Part shown: positions 36,431-45,235 of the stretch, piece after piece | How positions within the stretch are numbered: the first letter of the stretch is position 1 | How the letters are laid out: every line of letters starts with the position of its first letter | Assembly: GCA_035518635.1 (NCBI GenBank) | Contig: DATIXI010000048.1 | Coordinates: 1-64,000, forward strand | DNA: 64,000 nucleotides | DNA from: AC-32 sp035518635 | GTDB lineage: Bacteria; Actinomycetota; Thermoleophilia; Gaiellales; Gaiellaceae | Reading direction: 5' to 3' | Made by a program: the position numbers and the translations under genes | Notes under the pieces: generated by a model | Told to the model about the DNA's origin: nothing | The model's input: the letters and a program-made list of their open reading frames with translations, nothing else | Database searches by the model: none

Positions 36431-37771
36431 CTAGTAGATGTAGACCGTCGTGCCGTAGTCGATCAGCGAGTACACCCGCGGTGCGACCCAGAGGGGAATG
36501 CGGACGCACCCGTGGCTGGCGGGAAACGGCGGCACGCTGTGGTAGCCGTGGATCGCGAAAGCCCCGACGAAGAACGAGGAGTAGTACATCTGCAGCGCGT
36601 TGAAGCCCGGCACCTTGCTGTAGACGTGCCAGACCCCGAGCGGTGTGTTGCCGGTCGCGCCGGTCGACACGTCCACGACGAGCATCACTCGTCCGCCCCG
36701 GACGACGAAGAGCACCTGCCGCTCCTTGCTGACCTCTATGTGGCTGCCCGGACGCGCGGCGGTGGGGATTCGCGCCGCGTCGAGGGCCCGCCAGAAGCGG
36801 AGGTCCGTCGTGCCGGTCCGCGGCAGGTTGTGCAGCTTCTGGAAGGCGACCACCGCGTCGGAGGTGGCGGCGCCGTAGTAGCCGTCCACGCGGCCCAGGG
36901 CGAAATGGAGCTCGTGCAGGCGCTGCTCGAGCCCGTAGACGCTCGGCCCCGTGTCGCCGACCCGGAGATCCGGGACGAAGACGGTCTGCCGGAGGAGCCG
37001 CCTGTTGGTCGTGTAGCCATGAGCTCCCGTGACCGTGACGAGCAGGCGGTAGGTGACCGAGCGCGCTGTGCTGAGCGGGACGCGCAGGCGACCCTGTCCG
37101 GTACGAGTGGCGATCAGCCGCCCGGCTCTCCAGACGCGAACGGTGAGCGTTCCCGCGCCCGAGGGACGCTCGCGGACGGTGAGCGCAAGGGGCCGGTCGA
37201 TCCGGCCCGAGCCGACGAACGCCGTGTCGAGTCCGGGCCTGACCGCGAGCGTCACCGCGTTCGAGACGGCGTCGCCGTAGCGGACCGTGTACTGAGCGTC
37301 GGGCGTCCCGACTCGGCCCAGCAGCGAGAAGCGGCCGCCCTTCGTCGTCTTGCCGCCGGCGAGCCGGACTCCGTCGCGGTAGAGGGCGACCGGCACTCCC
37401 TTCGCCGCTGGGACGAGCCGCCCGTGGAAGCGGAGCTTCTGCTGGTATCGGCCGACGTGCGGAGCCGCGAGGGTCAGGCCGAGCGAGACGATCGCCACCT
37501 CCGCCTGTGCCGTCTCGCCTCCCGGGCCGGTTGCGGTCACGCGTGCGGTGAACGAGCCGGCCGCATACACGTGCTGGACGACGGCGCCGTCCGCGGTGGC
37601 GCCGTCGCCGAGATCCCAGTGGTACGTGGCCGCGTCGCCGCTCGCGGTGAGCGTGACGGTGAGCGGTGCGGCTCCTCTCGAGGGGCTTGCCTGGACGCTG
37701 ACGGCCGGCGGAGCCGCGTGCGCCGCGGGCGCGAACACGAGGGCCAGGGCGATGATCGCAGCGCGCCGCAC
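36431..37771 (-). CDS. Secreted L,D-transpeptidase with PKD and peptidoglycan-binding domains
   Basis: A 446-residue exported protein. Signal peptide MRRAAIIALALVFAPAAHA, a PKD domain about residues 22-95 (ATYHWDLGDGATADG), Ig-like region, PG_binding_1 about 275-345 (YGLEQRLHELHFALGRVDGY), and a YkuD catalytic domain from about 345 to the end with the HGYHSVPPFPASHGCVRIP motif (catalytic Cys). It would make 3-3 cross-links in peptidoglycan or attach proteins. It lies 14 bp upstream of the PrcB-like gene on the same strand. Confidence 0.93.
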   Translation of the reverse strand: MRRAAIIALALVFAPAAHAAPPAVSVQASPSRGAAPLTVTLTASGDAATYHWDLGDGATADGAVVQHVYAAGSFTARVTATGPGGETAQAEVAIVSLGLTLAAPHVGRYQQKLRFHGRLVPAAKGVPVALYRDGVRLAGGKTTKGGRFSLLGRVGTPDAQYTVRYGDAVSNAVTLAVRPGLDTAFVGSGRIDRPLALTVRERPSGAGTLTVRVWRAGRLIATRTGQGRLRVPLSTARSVTYRLLVTVTGAHGYTTNRRLLRQTVFVPDLRVGDTGPSVYGLEQRLHELHFALGRVDGYYGAATSDAVVAFQKLHNLPRTGTTDLRFWRALDAARIPTAARPGSHIEVSKERQVLFVVRGGRVMLVVDVSTGATGNTPLGVWHVYSKVPGFNALQMYYSSFFVGAFAIHGYHSVPPFPASHGCVRIPLWVAPRVYSLIDYGTTVYIY

Positions 37772-37790
37772 GGGGCGGGAGAATACCCCG

Positions 37791-38465
37791 CTAGCTCAGG
37801 AACACCAACGCGAGCGCGGCCGCGTTGAAGCAGCCGTGGAAGATCATCCCCGGGTAGACGCTCTCCGTCCTCAGGCGGAGGAAGCCGATCGCGAGCGCGA
37901 ACAGCAGCAGCGGTACGAAGCCCTCGACGAGCCCGTGCACGGCTGCGAACGCGACCGCCGTCCCGATCACGGCCACCGCCGGGCCGTACGGCAGTAGCAC
38001 CGCGAACCCGAGCCCGCGGAACGTAAGCTCCTCGACGATCGGCGCGACGACAACCACGACCACGGCGTTGAGCGCGAACGCGAAGGCGTGATCCGACTCC
38101 CAGCGCGTCGGTTCGAGGCCTTGCTCCCTGGCAGCGTGGAGGAAGGGCTCGAGAACCTGCTCGGCGATGACGACCAGGACCAGGAGGCCGAGCATCAGCC
38201 CCGCCGCACGCGCCCAGGACCGTGGCCGCTTGAGCCCGAGTGTTCCCCGCGAGAGGCCTCTCGCGATCGCGAGCACGATCCCCAGCAGGATCGCGTACTC
38301 GATCAGGCCGCCGATCGCGAAGCTGTATTTGTAGAGGACGTCGCGCGACGGCTTGCCGCCCGCGGCCCGGGCGGAGTAGCTCAGCAGGGCCAGGGCCCCG
38401 ACCAGCAGGAGCCACGCGACGAGCTTCCGCGTCGTCACGGGGCTCTCGGGCTCAGCGGAAGGCAT
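37791..38465 (-). CDS. CPBP-family intramembrane metalloprotease
   Basis: A 224-residue protein with about seven membrane segments. The three Abi/CAAX protease motifs are intact: EELTFRG (EExxxR), FAAVHG and HGCFNA. Substrate unknown; relatives process prenylated proteins or act in immunity and regulation. Its ATG overlaps the end of the binding-protein gene by 14 bp. Confidence 0.92.
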   Translation of the reverse strand: MPSAEPESPVTTRKLVAWLLLVGALALLSYSARAAGGKPSRDVLYKYSFAIGGLIEYAILLGIVLAIARGLSRGTLGLKRPRSWARAAGLMLGLLVLVVIAEQVLEPFLHAAREQGLEPTRWESDHAFAFALNAVVVVVVAPIVEELTFRGLGFAVLLPYGPAVAVIGTAVAFAAVHGLVEGFVPLLLFALAIGFLRLRTESVYPGMIFHGCFNAAALALVFLS

Positions 38466-39318
38466 TCGCGTGGAGGATGTGTGCGATCCGCGTGAGCGCG
38501 ATGCCTACCTCCGGCCCGGGCGCGACCTCCCGGCCCGGGATCACGGCGAAGCGGCCCTTGCGCACCGCCTGCAGGCGCACGGTCGCGGGGTCTGCGCGCA
38601 GCCTTGCGAGCGTCGTCCCGGTTCCGGCGAGGGCGATGTAGACCTGCGGGTTCAGCTTGACGAGCCGGCCGAGCGGGAACGGCCCCTGCTCCGGGCTCGG
38701 CCCCGCGACGCTCTTTCCGTGCGCCTTTGCCAGGAGATCGCCGATCAGGCTCCGGTCGGGGACGGTGGTGAAGTTCCCGAGGTCGACGAAAGCGGAGACG
38801 ACCGGCTCTCCGCTGAGCCGCGCTGCGACCCTCTCTCGCGCACGCACGATCGACGCGGTCACCCTCCGCGCAGCGACCGGCGCGCCGGTCAGGAGGCCGA
38901 TCTGGCCGATCGCGTGCTCGACATCGTCCAGCGAGGTGTCGGGCTCGACGTAGACGGCTGCGTGGGTCGCCGCCCTCGCTCGCGCGAGGTCCAGAGGGTC
39001 CGCGTCGGTCGACGCGACAATCAGGTCGGGCCTGGCCCGCCGGATCTGGTCGACGAGCGGCAGCCCGACGAGCGAGTCGTTCACCGTGACCGTGCGGCGC
39101 TCGAGCCCCAGTGCGCGCAGGGTCGTCCGCGGGCCGGATCCGAGCGGCACGATGCGGTGCGGGATGCTGCGAACGGCCGTCGGCGAGTCGCCCGCGCCCT
39201 GGACGGTGACCGGGTAGAGCTGGACGAGAGGGCCGGTCGGTTCCTGCCGCTCCCCGCAGGCCGTTCCGGCCAGCAGGAGCGCCGCCGCTCCCGCGGCGAG
39301 GGCGAGCCGACGGCTCAC
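38452..39318 (-). CDS. Periplasmic-binding-type lipoprotein (iron-siderophore/cobalamin BtuF-like)
   Basis: A 288-residue protein from GTG. LALAAGAAALLLAGTAC is a lipoprotein signal ending at the Cys. The remainder is a Fe3+/B12-binding fold: LVGLPLVDQIRRARPDLIVA, VAARRVTASIVRARERV and RFAVIPGREVAPGP. No permease or ATPase gene is adjacent, so it is an orphan subunit or has its transporter elsewhere. GTGA overlap with the glycosyltransferase stop. Confidence 0.82.
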   Translation of the reverse strand: MSRRLALAAGAAALLLAGTACGERQEPTGPLVQLYPVTVQGAGDSPTAVRSIPHRIVPLGSGPRTTLRALGLERRTVTVNDSLVGLPLVDQIRRARPDLIVASTDADPLDLARARAATHAAVYVEPDTSLDDVEHAIGQIGLLTGAPVAARRVTASIVRARERVAARLSGEPVVSAFVDLGNFTTVPDRSLIGDLLAKAHGKSVAGPSPEQGPFPLGRLVKLNPQVYIALAGTGTTLARLRADPATVRLQAVRKGRFAVIPGREVAPGPEVGIALTRIAHILHANAFR

Positions 39319-40562
39319 GCGACCCACTGCCAGAGCGACCACTGCACGATCGCCACGCCGAGCAGCAGCGAGCTGACGCCAACGATCGCCGTATGCACGC
39401 GCGGGCGGCCGCCGAGCACCGCGAGCGCCAGGAAGAGCGGGAAGATCGTCAGGCCGAACCGCGGCAGCGAGAGCAGCGGCCAGCGCTCGCTCGGAACGCT
39501 CAGCGGGATCGCGAGGCTGACGGCGGCGAAGAGGCCGTACGGCGCGCCGAACCGGCGCCACGCGACCACGGTCAGCGCGACGAACAGGGCGAGGAACGCG
39601 AGGCACTCGAGGTTCAGCGTCGCCACCCGGATCGGGTCGGTGTCCCGCACCGGTGCCCAGTAGAAACGCGTGTGCGACCCGGAGGCGAGCTGCTCGACAC
39701 CGGCCCAGCCGGCGCGGAGCCCGTCCCAGATCCCGCCGAGCGGGCCCGCGGGCGAGAGATGCCGGTTCCACACGCGCTGGGCGTGCAGGAACTGCCACGG
39801 GTCGCCGTCGGTGCGCCAGAGGTAAAGCGGGTAGGCGGCGAAGAGCACCGGCGCGACGGCGAGCGACGCCAAGGCGCGGAGCCGGCTTCGCTCACGCCAG
39901 GCGAGCAGCGCGAGCGCCGGCAGCAGCGCGAGGCCGGTCGGCCGGGTCAGGAGCGCGAGACCCGCCGCGCCTCCGCCCAGGAGGAACCGCCTCCGCTCCG
40001 CGAAGGCGAACGCGGCCAGCGTGAGCAGCAGGTAGAGCGACTCGCTGTACACGGCCTGCAGGAAGAGCGCGAACGGGAACAGCGCGAGGTAGAGCACCGC
40101 GCGGCGGGCGCCGTCTGCACCGAGTCGCTCCTCGGCGATGCCGTAGAGCAGCAGGCACGAGCCGAGCGCGCACGCGAGCGAGACGAGGATCCCCGCGAGC
40201 ACGTAGTGGCCGAAGAGCGCGCGGCCGAGCACGGCGACCGTCCCGGGGTAAAGCGGGTAGAAGGCCGTGGCGGCATTGCTCGCGGCGGAGTAACCGTGCT
40301 CGGCGATCCGAAGGAACCAGACGCTGTCCCAGCGGGCCCAGACGTCGGTGACCGCGCCGAGGTCGTGCGTCAGCGTCGGGTCGTCCCAGCGGCCGGCGCG
40401 TGGGTTCCGGTTCGGGACGAAGACGAAGAGCGAGAACAGCGCCGCGGCCCAGATCGCGGCCCGCGTCCAGAGGAAGATCTCGAGCGCCGGGTTCCGCGCC
40501 CTGGGCGGTGCCGGGGGGCTGGAGGCCGCCTGCGGCTCGCGAACGCGTTGACCGGCGGACAC
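39315..40562 (-). CDS. PIG-V/mannosyltransferase-like membrane protein
   Basis: A 415-residue protein with about ten membrane helices. TDVWARWDSVWFLRIAEHGY followed by AFYPLYPG is the GT-C catalytic loop of PIG-V-like mannosyltransferases, and LYLALFPFALFLQAVYSES fits the same family. Predicted to add a sugar from a lipid-linked donor on the outer face. Overlaps the downstream lipoprotein gene by 4 bp. Confidence 0.85.
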   Translation of the reverse strand: MSAGQRVREPQAASSPPAPPRARNPALEIFLWTRAAIWAAALFSLFVFVPNRNPRAGRWDDPTLTHDLGAVTDVWARWDSVWFLRIAEHGYSAASNAATAFYPLYPGTVAVLGRALFGHYVLAGILVSLACALGSCLLLYGIAEERLGADGARRAVLYLALFPFALFLQAVYSESLYLLLTLAAFAFAERRRFLLGGGAAGLALLTRPTGLALLPALALLAWRERSRLRALASLAVAPVLFAAYPLYLWRTDGDPWQFLHAQRVWNRHLSPAGPLGGIWDGLRAGWAGVEQLASGSHTRFYWAPVRDTDPIRVATLNLECLAFLALFVALTVVAWRRFGAPYGLFAAVSLAIPLSVPSERWPLLSLPRFGLTIFPLFLALAVLGGRPRVHTAIVGVSSLLLGVAIVQWSLWQWVA

Positions 40563-40581
40563 GGCGCGCGATGATACTCAC

Positions 40582-40989
40582 ATGGCCGAGCGCTACTTCA
40601 CGCCCGAGGAAGCGAACGACGCGCTGGCCGAGGTCAGGCCGGCGGCCGAGAGCCTGGTCGCCCACCGCCGCACGATGAGCGTCGTGGCGACCCGGAGGGC
40701 GAAGCTCGTCCACCGGATCGCCGGGAACGGCGGCGACTTCGACCCGCAGGAGCCGCGCACGCTCCAGGAGCAGTTCGAGGCGGAGGCTGCTGCGGTCGCC
40801 CAGTGCGTCGAGCAGCTCGAGCATCTCGGGGTCGTCGTGAAGGACCTCGACCGCGGCCTCGTCGACTTCCCGGCGCTGCGCGACGACGAGGAGGTGCTCC
40901 TCTGCTGGCAGGTGGGCGAGGACGAGGTCGCGTTCTGGCACGGCCTCGACGAGGGCTTCGCCGGCAGGAAACGTCTGCCTTTCGACTAA
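40582..40989 (+). CDS. DUF2203 protein
   Basis: A 135-residue soluble protein. YFTPEEANDALAEVRPAAES, LEHLGVVVKDLDRGLVDFPA and LLCWQVGEDEVAFWHGLDEG match DUF2203. Function unknown in the family. GATACT lies 3 nt before the ATG and there is no Shine-Dalgarno; possibly leaderless. Confidence 0.88.
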   Translation: MAERYFTPEEANDALAEVRPAAESLVAHRRTMSVVATRRAKLVHRIAGNGGDFDPQEPRTLQEQFEAEAAAVAQCVEQLEHLGVVVKDLDRGLVDFPALRDDEEVLLCWQVGEDEVAFWHGLDEGFAGRKRLPFD

Positions 40990-40999
40990 CAGCGCGCTG

Positions 41000-41722
41000 A
41001 TGCACTACTGGAATCGCCTGATCGTGTTCGGCGCCGTCCTGCTGCTGACCCTGGTGATCGCGTGGTTGATCGACCGCCGGATGAGCCGGAGCAACCTGCC
41101 TCCGGCCGTCGAGACCCGCTACCGAATTCTGCGTCGCAGCGTCGTCTCACTGATCGTGTTCGTCGGCCTGCTCTCGGCGCTGCTCGTCATCCCGCCCGTC
41201 CGCGCGGCCGCGATGGGGATCCTCGCCTCCTCGGCGGTGATCGGCTTGATCGTCGGCTTCGCGGCGCAGCGGACGCTCGGCAACTACATCGCGGGGCTCC
41301 TGATCGCGTTCGCGCAGCCGCTCCGGCTAGGAGACCACGTCGAGATCGCCGACCTGACCGGCGTCGTCGAGGAGGTCGGGCTCACGTACACGTTCATCCG
41401 TACCGCCGACAACGACCGGCTCGTGATCCCGAACGAGCGGATCGCCTCGGATACGATCCGGAACTCCTCGATCGTTGGACGAAGGAAGCTCGCGCGTGTG
41501 ACCGTCCAGGTTCCTCTCGATTCCGATCTCGACGCTGTGCGCGGCCTTCTGCGCGAGGCTGCGGGCGACGAGCGGGCCGATGTCGAGGTCGCCTCGCTCG
41601 GCACCCAGGCCCGCCTCGTGCTGAGCGTCTGGGCCGACGACGCACCAGGTGCGGAGCGGCTCGAGAGCGAGCTCCGCCTGAAAGCCCACGCGCGTCTGCG
41701 CGAGGCCGGGGTCTTCGCGTGA
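41000..41722 (+). CDS. MscS-family mechanosensitive channel
   Basis: A 240-residue protein. Three membrane segments, the pore-lining TM3 followed by the family signature GFAAQRTLGNYIAGLLIAFA and the beta domain with LRLGDHVEIADLTGVVEEVG and RLVIPNERIASDTIRNSS. Would open on osmotic downshock. ATG starts 10 bp after DUF2203. GTGA overlap with the next gene. Confidence 0.93.
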   Translation: MHYWNRLIVFGAVLLLTLVIAWLIDRRMSRSNLPPAVETRYRILRRSVVSLIVFVGLLSALLVIPPVRAAAMGILASSAVIGLIVGFAAQRTLGNYIAGLLIAFAQPLRLGDHVEIADLTGVVEEVGLTYTFIRTADNDRLVIPNERIASDTIRNSSIVGRRKLARVTVQVPLDSDLDAVRGLLREAAGDERADVEVASLGTQARLVLSVWADDAPGAERLESELRLKAHARLREAGVFA

Positions 41723-43917
41723 CGCCGCCCTCGCCCCCGCGCGGGCCGAGCGGGCGGCGCGGCCGCGAGGACGGCTTCGACGAGGTCCTGCGGCGGGCTC
41801 GCCGCCGCCGCAACCGGATCAGCGGCCGCCGCCGGCGGCGCGTGACGTTTCTCTGCGGTGCGGTCCTCGTGATCCTGCTTGCGCTCCTCGCATCGGGGAT
41901 GGGCGCGGTGGGCGCGTTTCGCTCGAGTTGCGACCTGAACCAGCTGGAGCCGGTCCAGCTCGGCCAGAACTCGTTCATCTACGCCTCCGACGGCTCCCTC
42001 CTCGGCTCGATCCCCGCGGAGAAGAACCGCACGCCGGTCCCGCTCTGGAAGATCAGCCCGTGGCTGCTCAAGGCGACCGTTGCGATCGAGGACCACCGCT
42101 TCTACGAGCATGGAGGCGTCGACTACCAGGGAATCGCGCGCGCCGCCTGGAGCGACCTCCGCGCCGGCCAGGTCGTCCAGGGCGGCTCGACGATCACGCA
42201 GCAGCTGGTGCGCAACCTCTACATCTCGAAGGAGCGCACGTTCAAGCGCAAGCTCAAGGAGGCGTGTCTCGCGATCAAGCTGAGCCGCCGCTGGTCGAAG
42301 GACCGGATCCTCGACGAGTACGTGAACCAGGTCTACTACGGCAACCACGCGTACGGGGTCGAGGCCGCGGCGCAGACCTACTTCTCCAAGCACGCGCGCG
42401 ACCTCTGGCTCGGGCAGGCGGCGCTCCTGGCCGGACTCCCGCAGGCGCCGTCGATTTACGACCCGCTCCACCGGCCCGCGAGCGCGATCGCGCGCCGGGA
42501 CGAAGTGCTGCGGGCCATGCTCAGGTACGGGTACATCACGCGCGCCCAGTACAAGGAAGCAGTCTCGGTCCGCGACCTCCGGCTCAAGCCGGGGAAGCTC
42601 TACACGCGGATCAAGGAGCCGTACTTCTTCAGCTACGTGCGCGACCAGCTGATCGCCGAGTACGGGTCGAGCACCGTCCGGTCCGGCGGGCTGCGCGTCT
42701 ACACGACGATCAACCCGCGCCTGCAGCGCGCCGCGGCGAAGGCGATCCGAGACACGCTCTACCTCCGGAACGATCCCGCGGCGGCCGTGGTCTCGATCAA
42801 CCCCGCGAACGGCGCGATCAGGGCGATGACGGCGGTCACTCCCGGCCACACGGGCAACCAGTTCAACCTGGTCGCGCAGGCGCGGCGGCAGCCCGGCTCG
42901 ACGTTCAAGACCTTCGTCCTCGCGGCGGCGATCGAGCAGGGCATGAACCCGGACACGACCTACTACACCTCCGCCCCGTTTCACTACGAGCCGGACCCGT
43001 ACACGCCGGCCTGGAACGTGTCCACGTACGACCACACCTATGCGGGCTCGATCTCGGTCGTGAACGCCACCCTGCGCTCGGACAACACGGTCTACGCACA
43101 GCTCACGCTCGACGTGGGTCCGGAGAACGTGGCCGAGATGGCGCACCGGCTCGGGGTGACGACCCGTCTCGACGTGGTCCCGGCGATGGGTCTCGGCGCC
43201 GACGCAATCTCGCCGCTCGACGAGGCGTCCGCCTACGCGACGCTGGCCGCCGGCGGGATCTACTCGAAGCCGATGGCGATCACCGAGGTCAAGCTCGCTA
43301 ACGGGAAGGTCGACACGGATGCGGGCTGGGGCAACCCGGATCGCAAGCGCGCGATCTCAGACGGCGTCGCGTACGAGGTGACGCGGATCCTCGAGGAGAA
43401 CGTGCTCGAGGGCACCGGCACGGGCGCGTACTTCGGCAGGCCGGCGGCGGGCAAGACGGGCACGACCGACGACCATGCCGACGGCTGGTTCTCCGGGTAC
43501 GTGCCGCAGCTCGAGGCAACGGTCTGGGTCGGATACCCGCAAGGTGAGATCCCGATGGAGGACGTGCACGGCATCGCGGTCGCCGGCGGCACGTTCCCGG
43601 CGACGATCTGGCGGCTGTTCATGGAGGCGGCGACCGCCGGCGCGCCGGCGCTCAACTGGAGCCAGCCCCTCGACCCGGTCACGTGGCGGCCGTTCACGCA
43701 GGGCCGGTACGGGTCGAGCTACTACTACCCGCAGTCCAGCGGCTACTACTCGCCGCCCGCCACGACGACGCAGCAGACGACGACGCAGCCGGCCACGACG
43801 ACGCGGCAGACGACCACTGGCAGGACGGCCACACCCGTGCGCACGCGGCCACCGGTCGAGCCGCCGCCTCCTCCCGCGCCGCCGTCTGGCCCGCCTCCCC
43901 CGCCACCACCGCCGTAA
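41719..43917 (+). CDS. Class A penicillin-binding protein (transglycosylase/transpeptidase)
   Basis: A 732-residue cell-wall synthase. Cytosolic basic N-terminus, one membrane helix (about 43-63), glycosyltransferase domain with catalytic Glu124 in VAIEDHRFYEHGGVDY and GGSTITQQLVRNLY, transpeptidase domain with SxxK serine at about residue 394 in PGSTFKTF, SxN as SDN and KTG at about residue 579 in AGKTGTTDD. The C-terminus is a long Thr-Gln then Pro tail. GTG start overlaps the MscS stop by 4 bp. Confidence 0.96.
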   Translation: MTPPSPPRGPSGRRGREDGFDEVLRRARRRRNRISGRRRRRVTFLCGAVLVILLALLASGMGAVGAFRSSCDLNQLEPVQLGQNSFIYASDGSLLGSIPAEKNRTPVPLWKISPWLLKATVAIEDHRFYEHGGVDYQGIARAAWSDLRAGQVVQGGSTITQQLVRNLYISKERTFKRKLKEACLAIKLSRRWSKDRILDEYVNQVYYGNHAYGVEAAAQTYFSKHARDLWLGQAALLAGLPQAPSIYDPLHRPASAIARRDEVLRAMLRYGYITRAQYKEAVSVRDLRLKPGKLYTRIKEPYFFSYVRDQLIAEYGSSTVRSGGLRVYTTINPRLQRAAAKAIRDTLYLRNDPAAAVVSINPANGAIRAMTAVTPGHTGNQFNLVAQARRQPGSTFKTFVLAAAIEQGMNPDTTYYTSAPFHYEPDPYTPAWNVSTYDHTYAGSISVVNATLRSDNTVYAQLTLDVGPENVAEMAHRLGVTTRLDVVPAMGLGADAISPLDEASAYATLAAGGIYSKPMAITEVKLANGKVDTDAGWGNPDRKRAISDGVAYEVTRILEENVLEGTGTGAYFGRPAAGKTGTTDDHADGWFSGYVPQLEATVWVGYPQGEIPMEDVHGIAVAGGTFPATIWRLFMEAATAGAPALNWSQPLDPVTWRPFTQGRYGSSYYYPQSSGYYSPPATTTQQTTTQPATTTRQTTTGRTATPVRTRPPVEPPPPPAPPSGPPPPPPPP

Positions 43918-43921
43918 GCGC

Positions 43922-45235
43922 GTGAAGCCGCGCCTCGAGCCGGCGGGCGTGCGGGACGCGTTGCGTGCTGCGCTCGTCGCAGCGCCCGTCTTCATCGCCG
44001 CCTGCGCGGTTCCCGACGGCGGCCTCTTCCGGGCAGCGCGATTCCGGGACGTCCACGTTTACCAGGGGTATGCGGAGAAGTTCCTGCACGGGGCCCTGCC
44101 GTACCGCGACGTGTTCGTCGAGTACCCGCCCGGTGCGTTCGCGGTCTTCATGCCGCCAACGGCGTTCGGCGCCGGACACTACAACGCTGCGTTCAAGTCG
44201 CTGATGGCGCTCTGCGGGATCGCGACGATCGTGCTCGCCGCACAGGTGCTGGTGGAGGTCGGGGCCTCCCAGCGCGAGCTCTACGTCGGAGTCGGCCTGC
44301 TCGCGGTGGCGCCAGCCGCCCTCGGGCCGATCTCGCTCAACACCTACGACGCCTGGCCCGCGCTGCTGACGGTGCTCGCACTCTGGCTCTTCCTGCGCGG
44401 CCACGACCTGTCGGCCTTCGGGACGCTCGGCCTCGCGGTCTCGGCGAAGGTCTACCCGCTCGCGCTCGTCCCGCTCGCGTGCATCCTTGTCTGGCGCCGA
44501 ACGGGCCCGCGGCGCACGCTGCTCGGGCTCGGCGTCTTCGCCGCGATCGCGGTGCTCGTGCTGATCCCGTTCGCCGCCTACGACGCGCACGGCGTCGTCA
44601 CGAGCTTCCGCTCGCAGGCCGACCGCGGGTTGCAGGTGGAGAGCCTCGGCGCGTCCCTGCTGCTCGTCGCCGACCGGCTCGGCTTCTACCACGCGACCGT
44701 CGTCGAGACGACGGGCGTCGCGGGGAGGAACCTGAGCGGCTCGCTGCCCGACGCGATCTCGAGGGCGACGCTCGTCGTGGAGGCGCTCGCGGTCCTGCTC
44801 GTCTGGGTGCTCTACGCGCGCTCACAGGATCTACGGGCGAGGCTGCCGCTCGCGTTCGCCGCCGCGGTCGCCGGGTTGCTCGCGTTCACGAAGGTCTTCT
44901 CGCCGCAGTACATGGTCTGGCTCGTCCCGCTGGTCGTGTGCTCGGGGAGCGTGCTCGCGGTCACGCTGACGGCGATCTCGCTCCTGCTCGCCCAGACCTG
45001 GTTCTTCCACTACCACGCGCTCTTCAGGATCGCGTGGCCGACCTGGCTCCTGCTCGTGCGCGACCTCCTCGTGGTCGCGATCTTCACCGTGCTTGCGGTC
45101 GAGCTTGCCTCGGCTCAGCCTCGGCGGTGGAAGATGAGGATGCCGTCCCGCTCGAAGACGAGCCGCCAATCGGGGTTACGCCGCAGCCAGGAGAGCTGGA
45201 CGGCGGTCGGCAACGGCGCCAGCCGGTCCGCGTAG
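43922..45235 (+). CDS. GT87/DUF2029-like membrane glycosyltransferase
   Basis: A 437-residue multi-pass protein from GTG, 4 bp after the penicillin-binding protein stop. FRDVHVYQGYAEKFLHGALP followed by YRDVFVEYPPGA is the typical loop of DUF2029 (GT87) mannosyltransferases. Probably lipid-linked mannose transfer to cell-envelope glycans. The last 40 residues, rich in Arg/Ser (PRRWKMRMPSRSK), overlap the opposite gene by 121 bp. Confidence 0.8.
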   Translation: MKPRLEPAGVRDALRAALVAAPVFIAACAVPDGGLFRAARFRDVHVYQGYAEKFLHGALPYRDVFVEYPPGAFAVFMPPTAFGAGHYNAAFKSLMALCGIATIVLAAQVLVEVGASQRELYVGVGLLAVAPAALGPISLNTYDAWPALLTVLALWLFLRGHDLSAFGTLGLAVSAKVYPLALVPLACILVWRRTGPRRTLLGLGVFAAIAVLVLIPFAAYDAHGVVTSFRSQADRGLQVESLGASLLLVADRLGFYHATVVETTGVAGRNLSGSLPDAISRATLVVEALAVLLVWVLYARSQDLRARLPLAFAAAVAGLLAFTKVFSPQYMVWLVPLVVCSGSVLAVTLTAISLLLAQTWFFHYHALFRIAWPTWLLLVRDLLVVAIFTVLAVELASAQPRRWKMRMPSRSKTSRQSGLRRSQESWTAVGNGASRSA

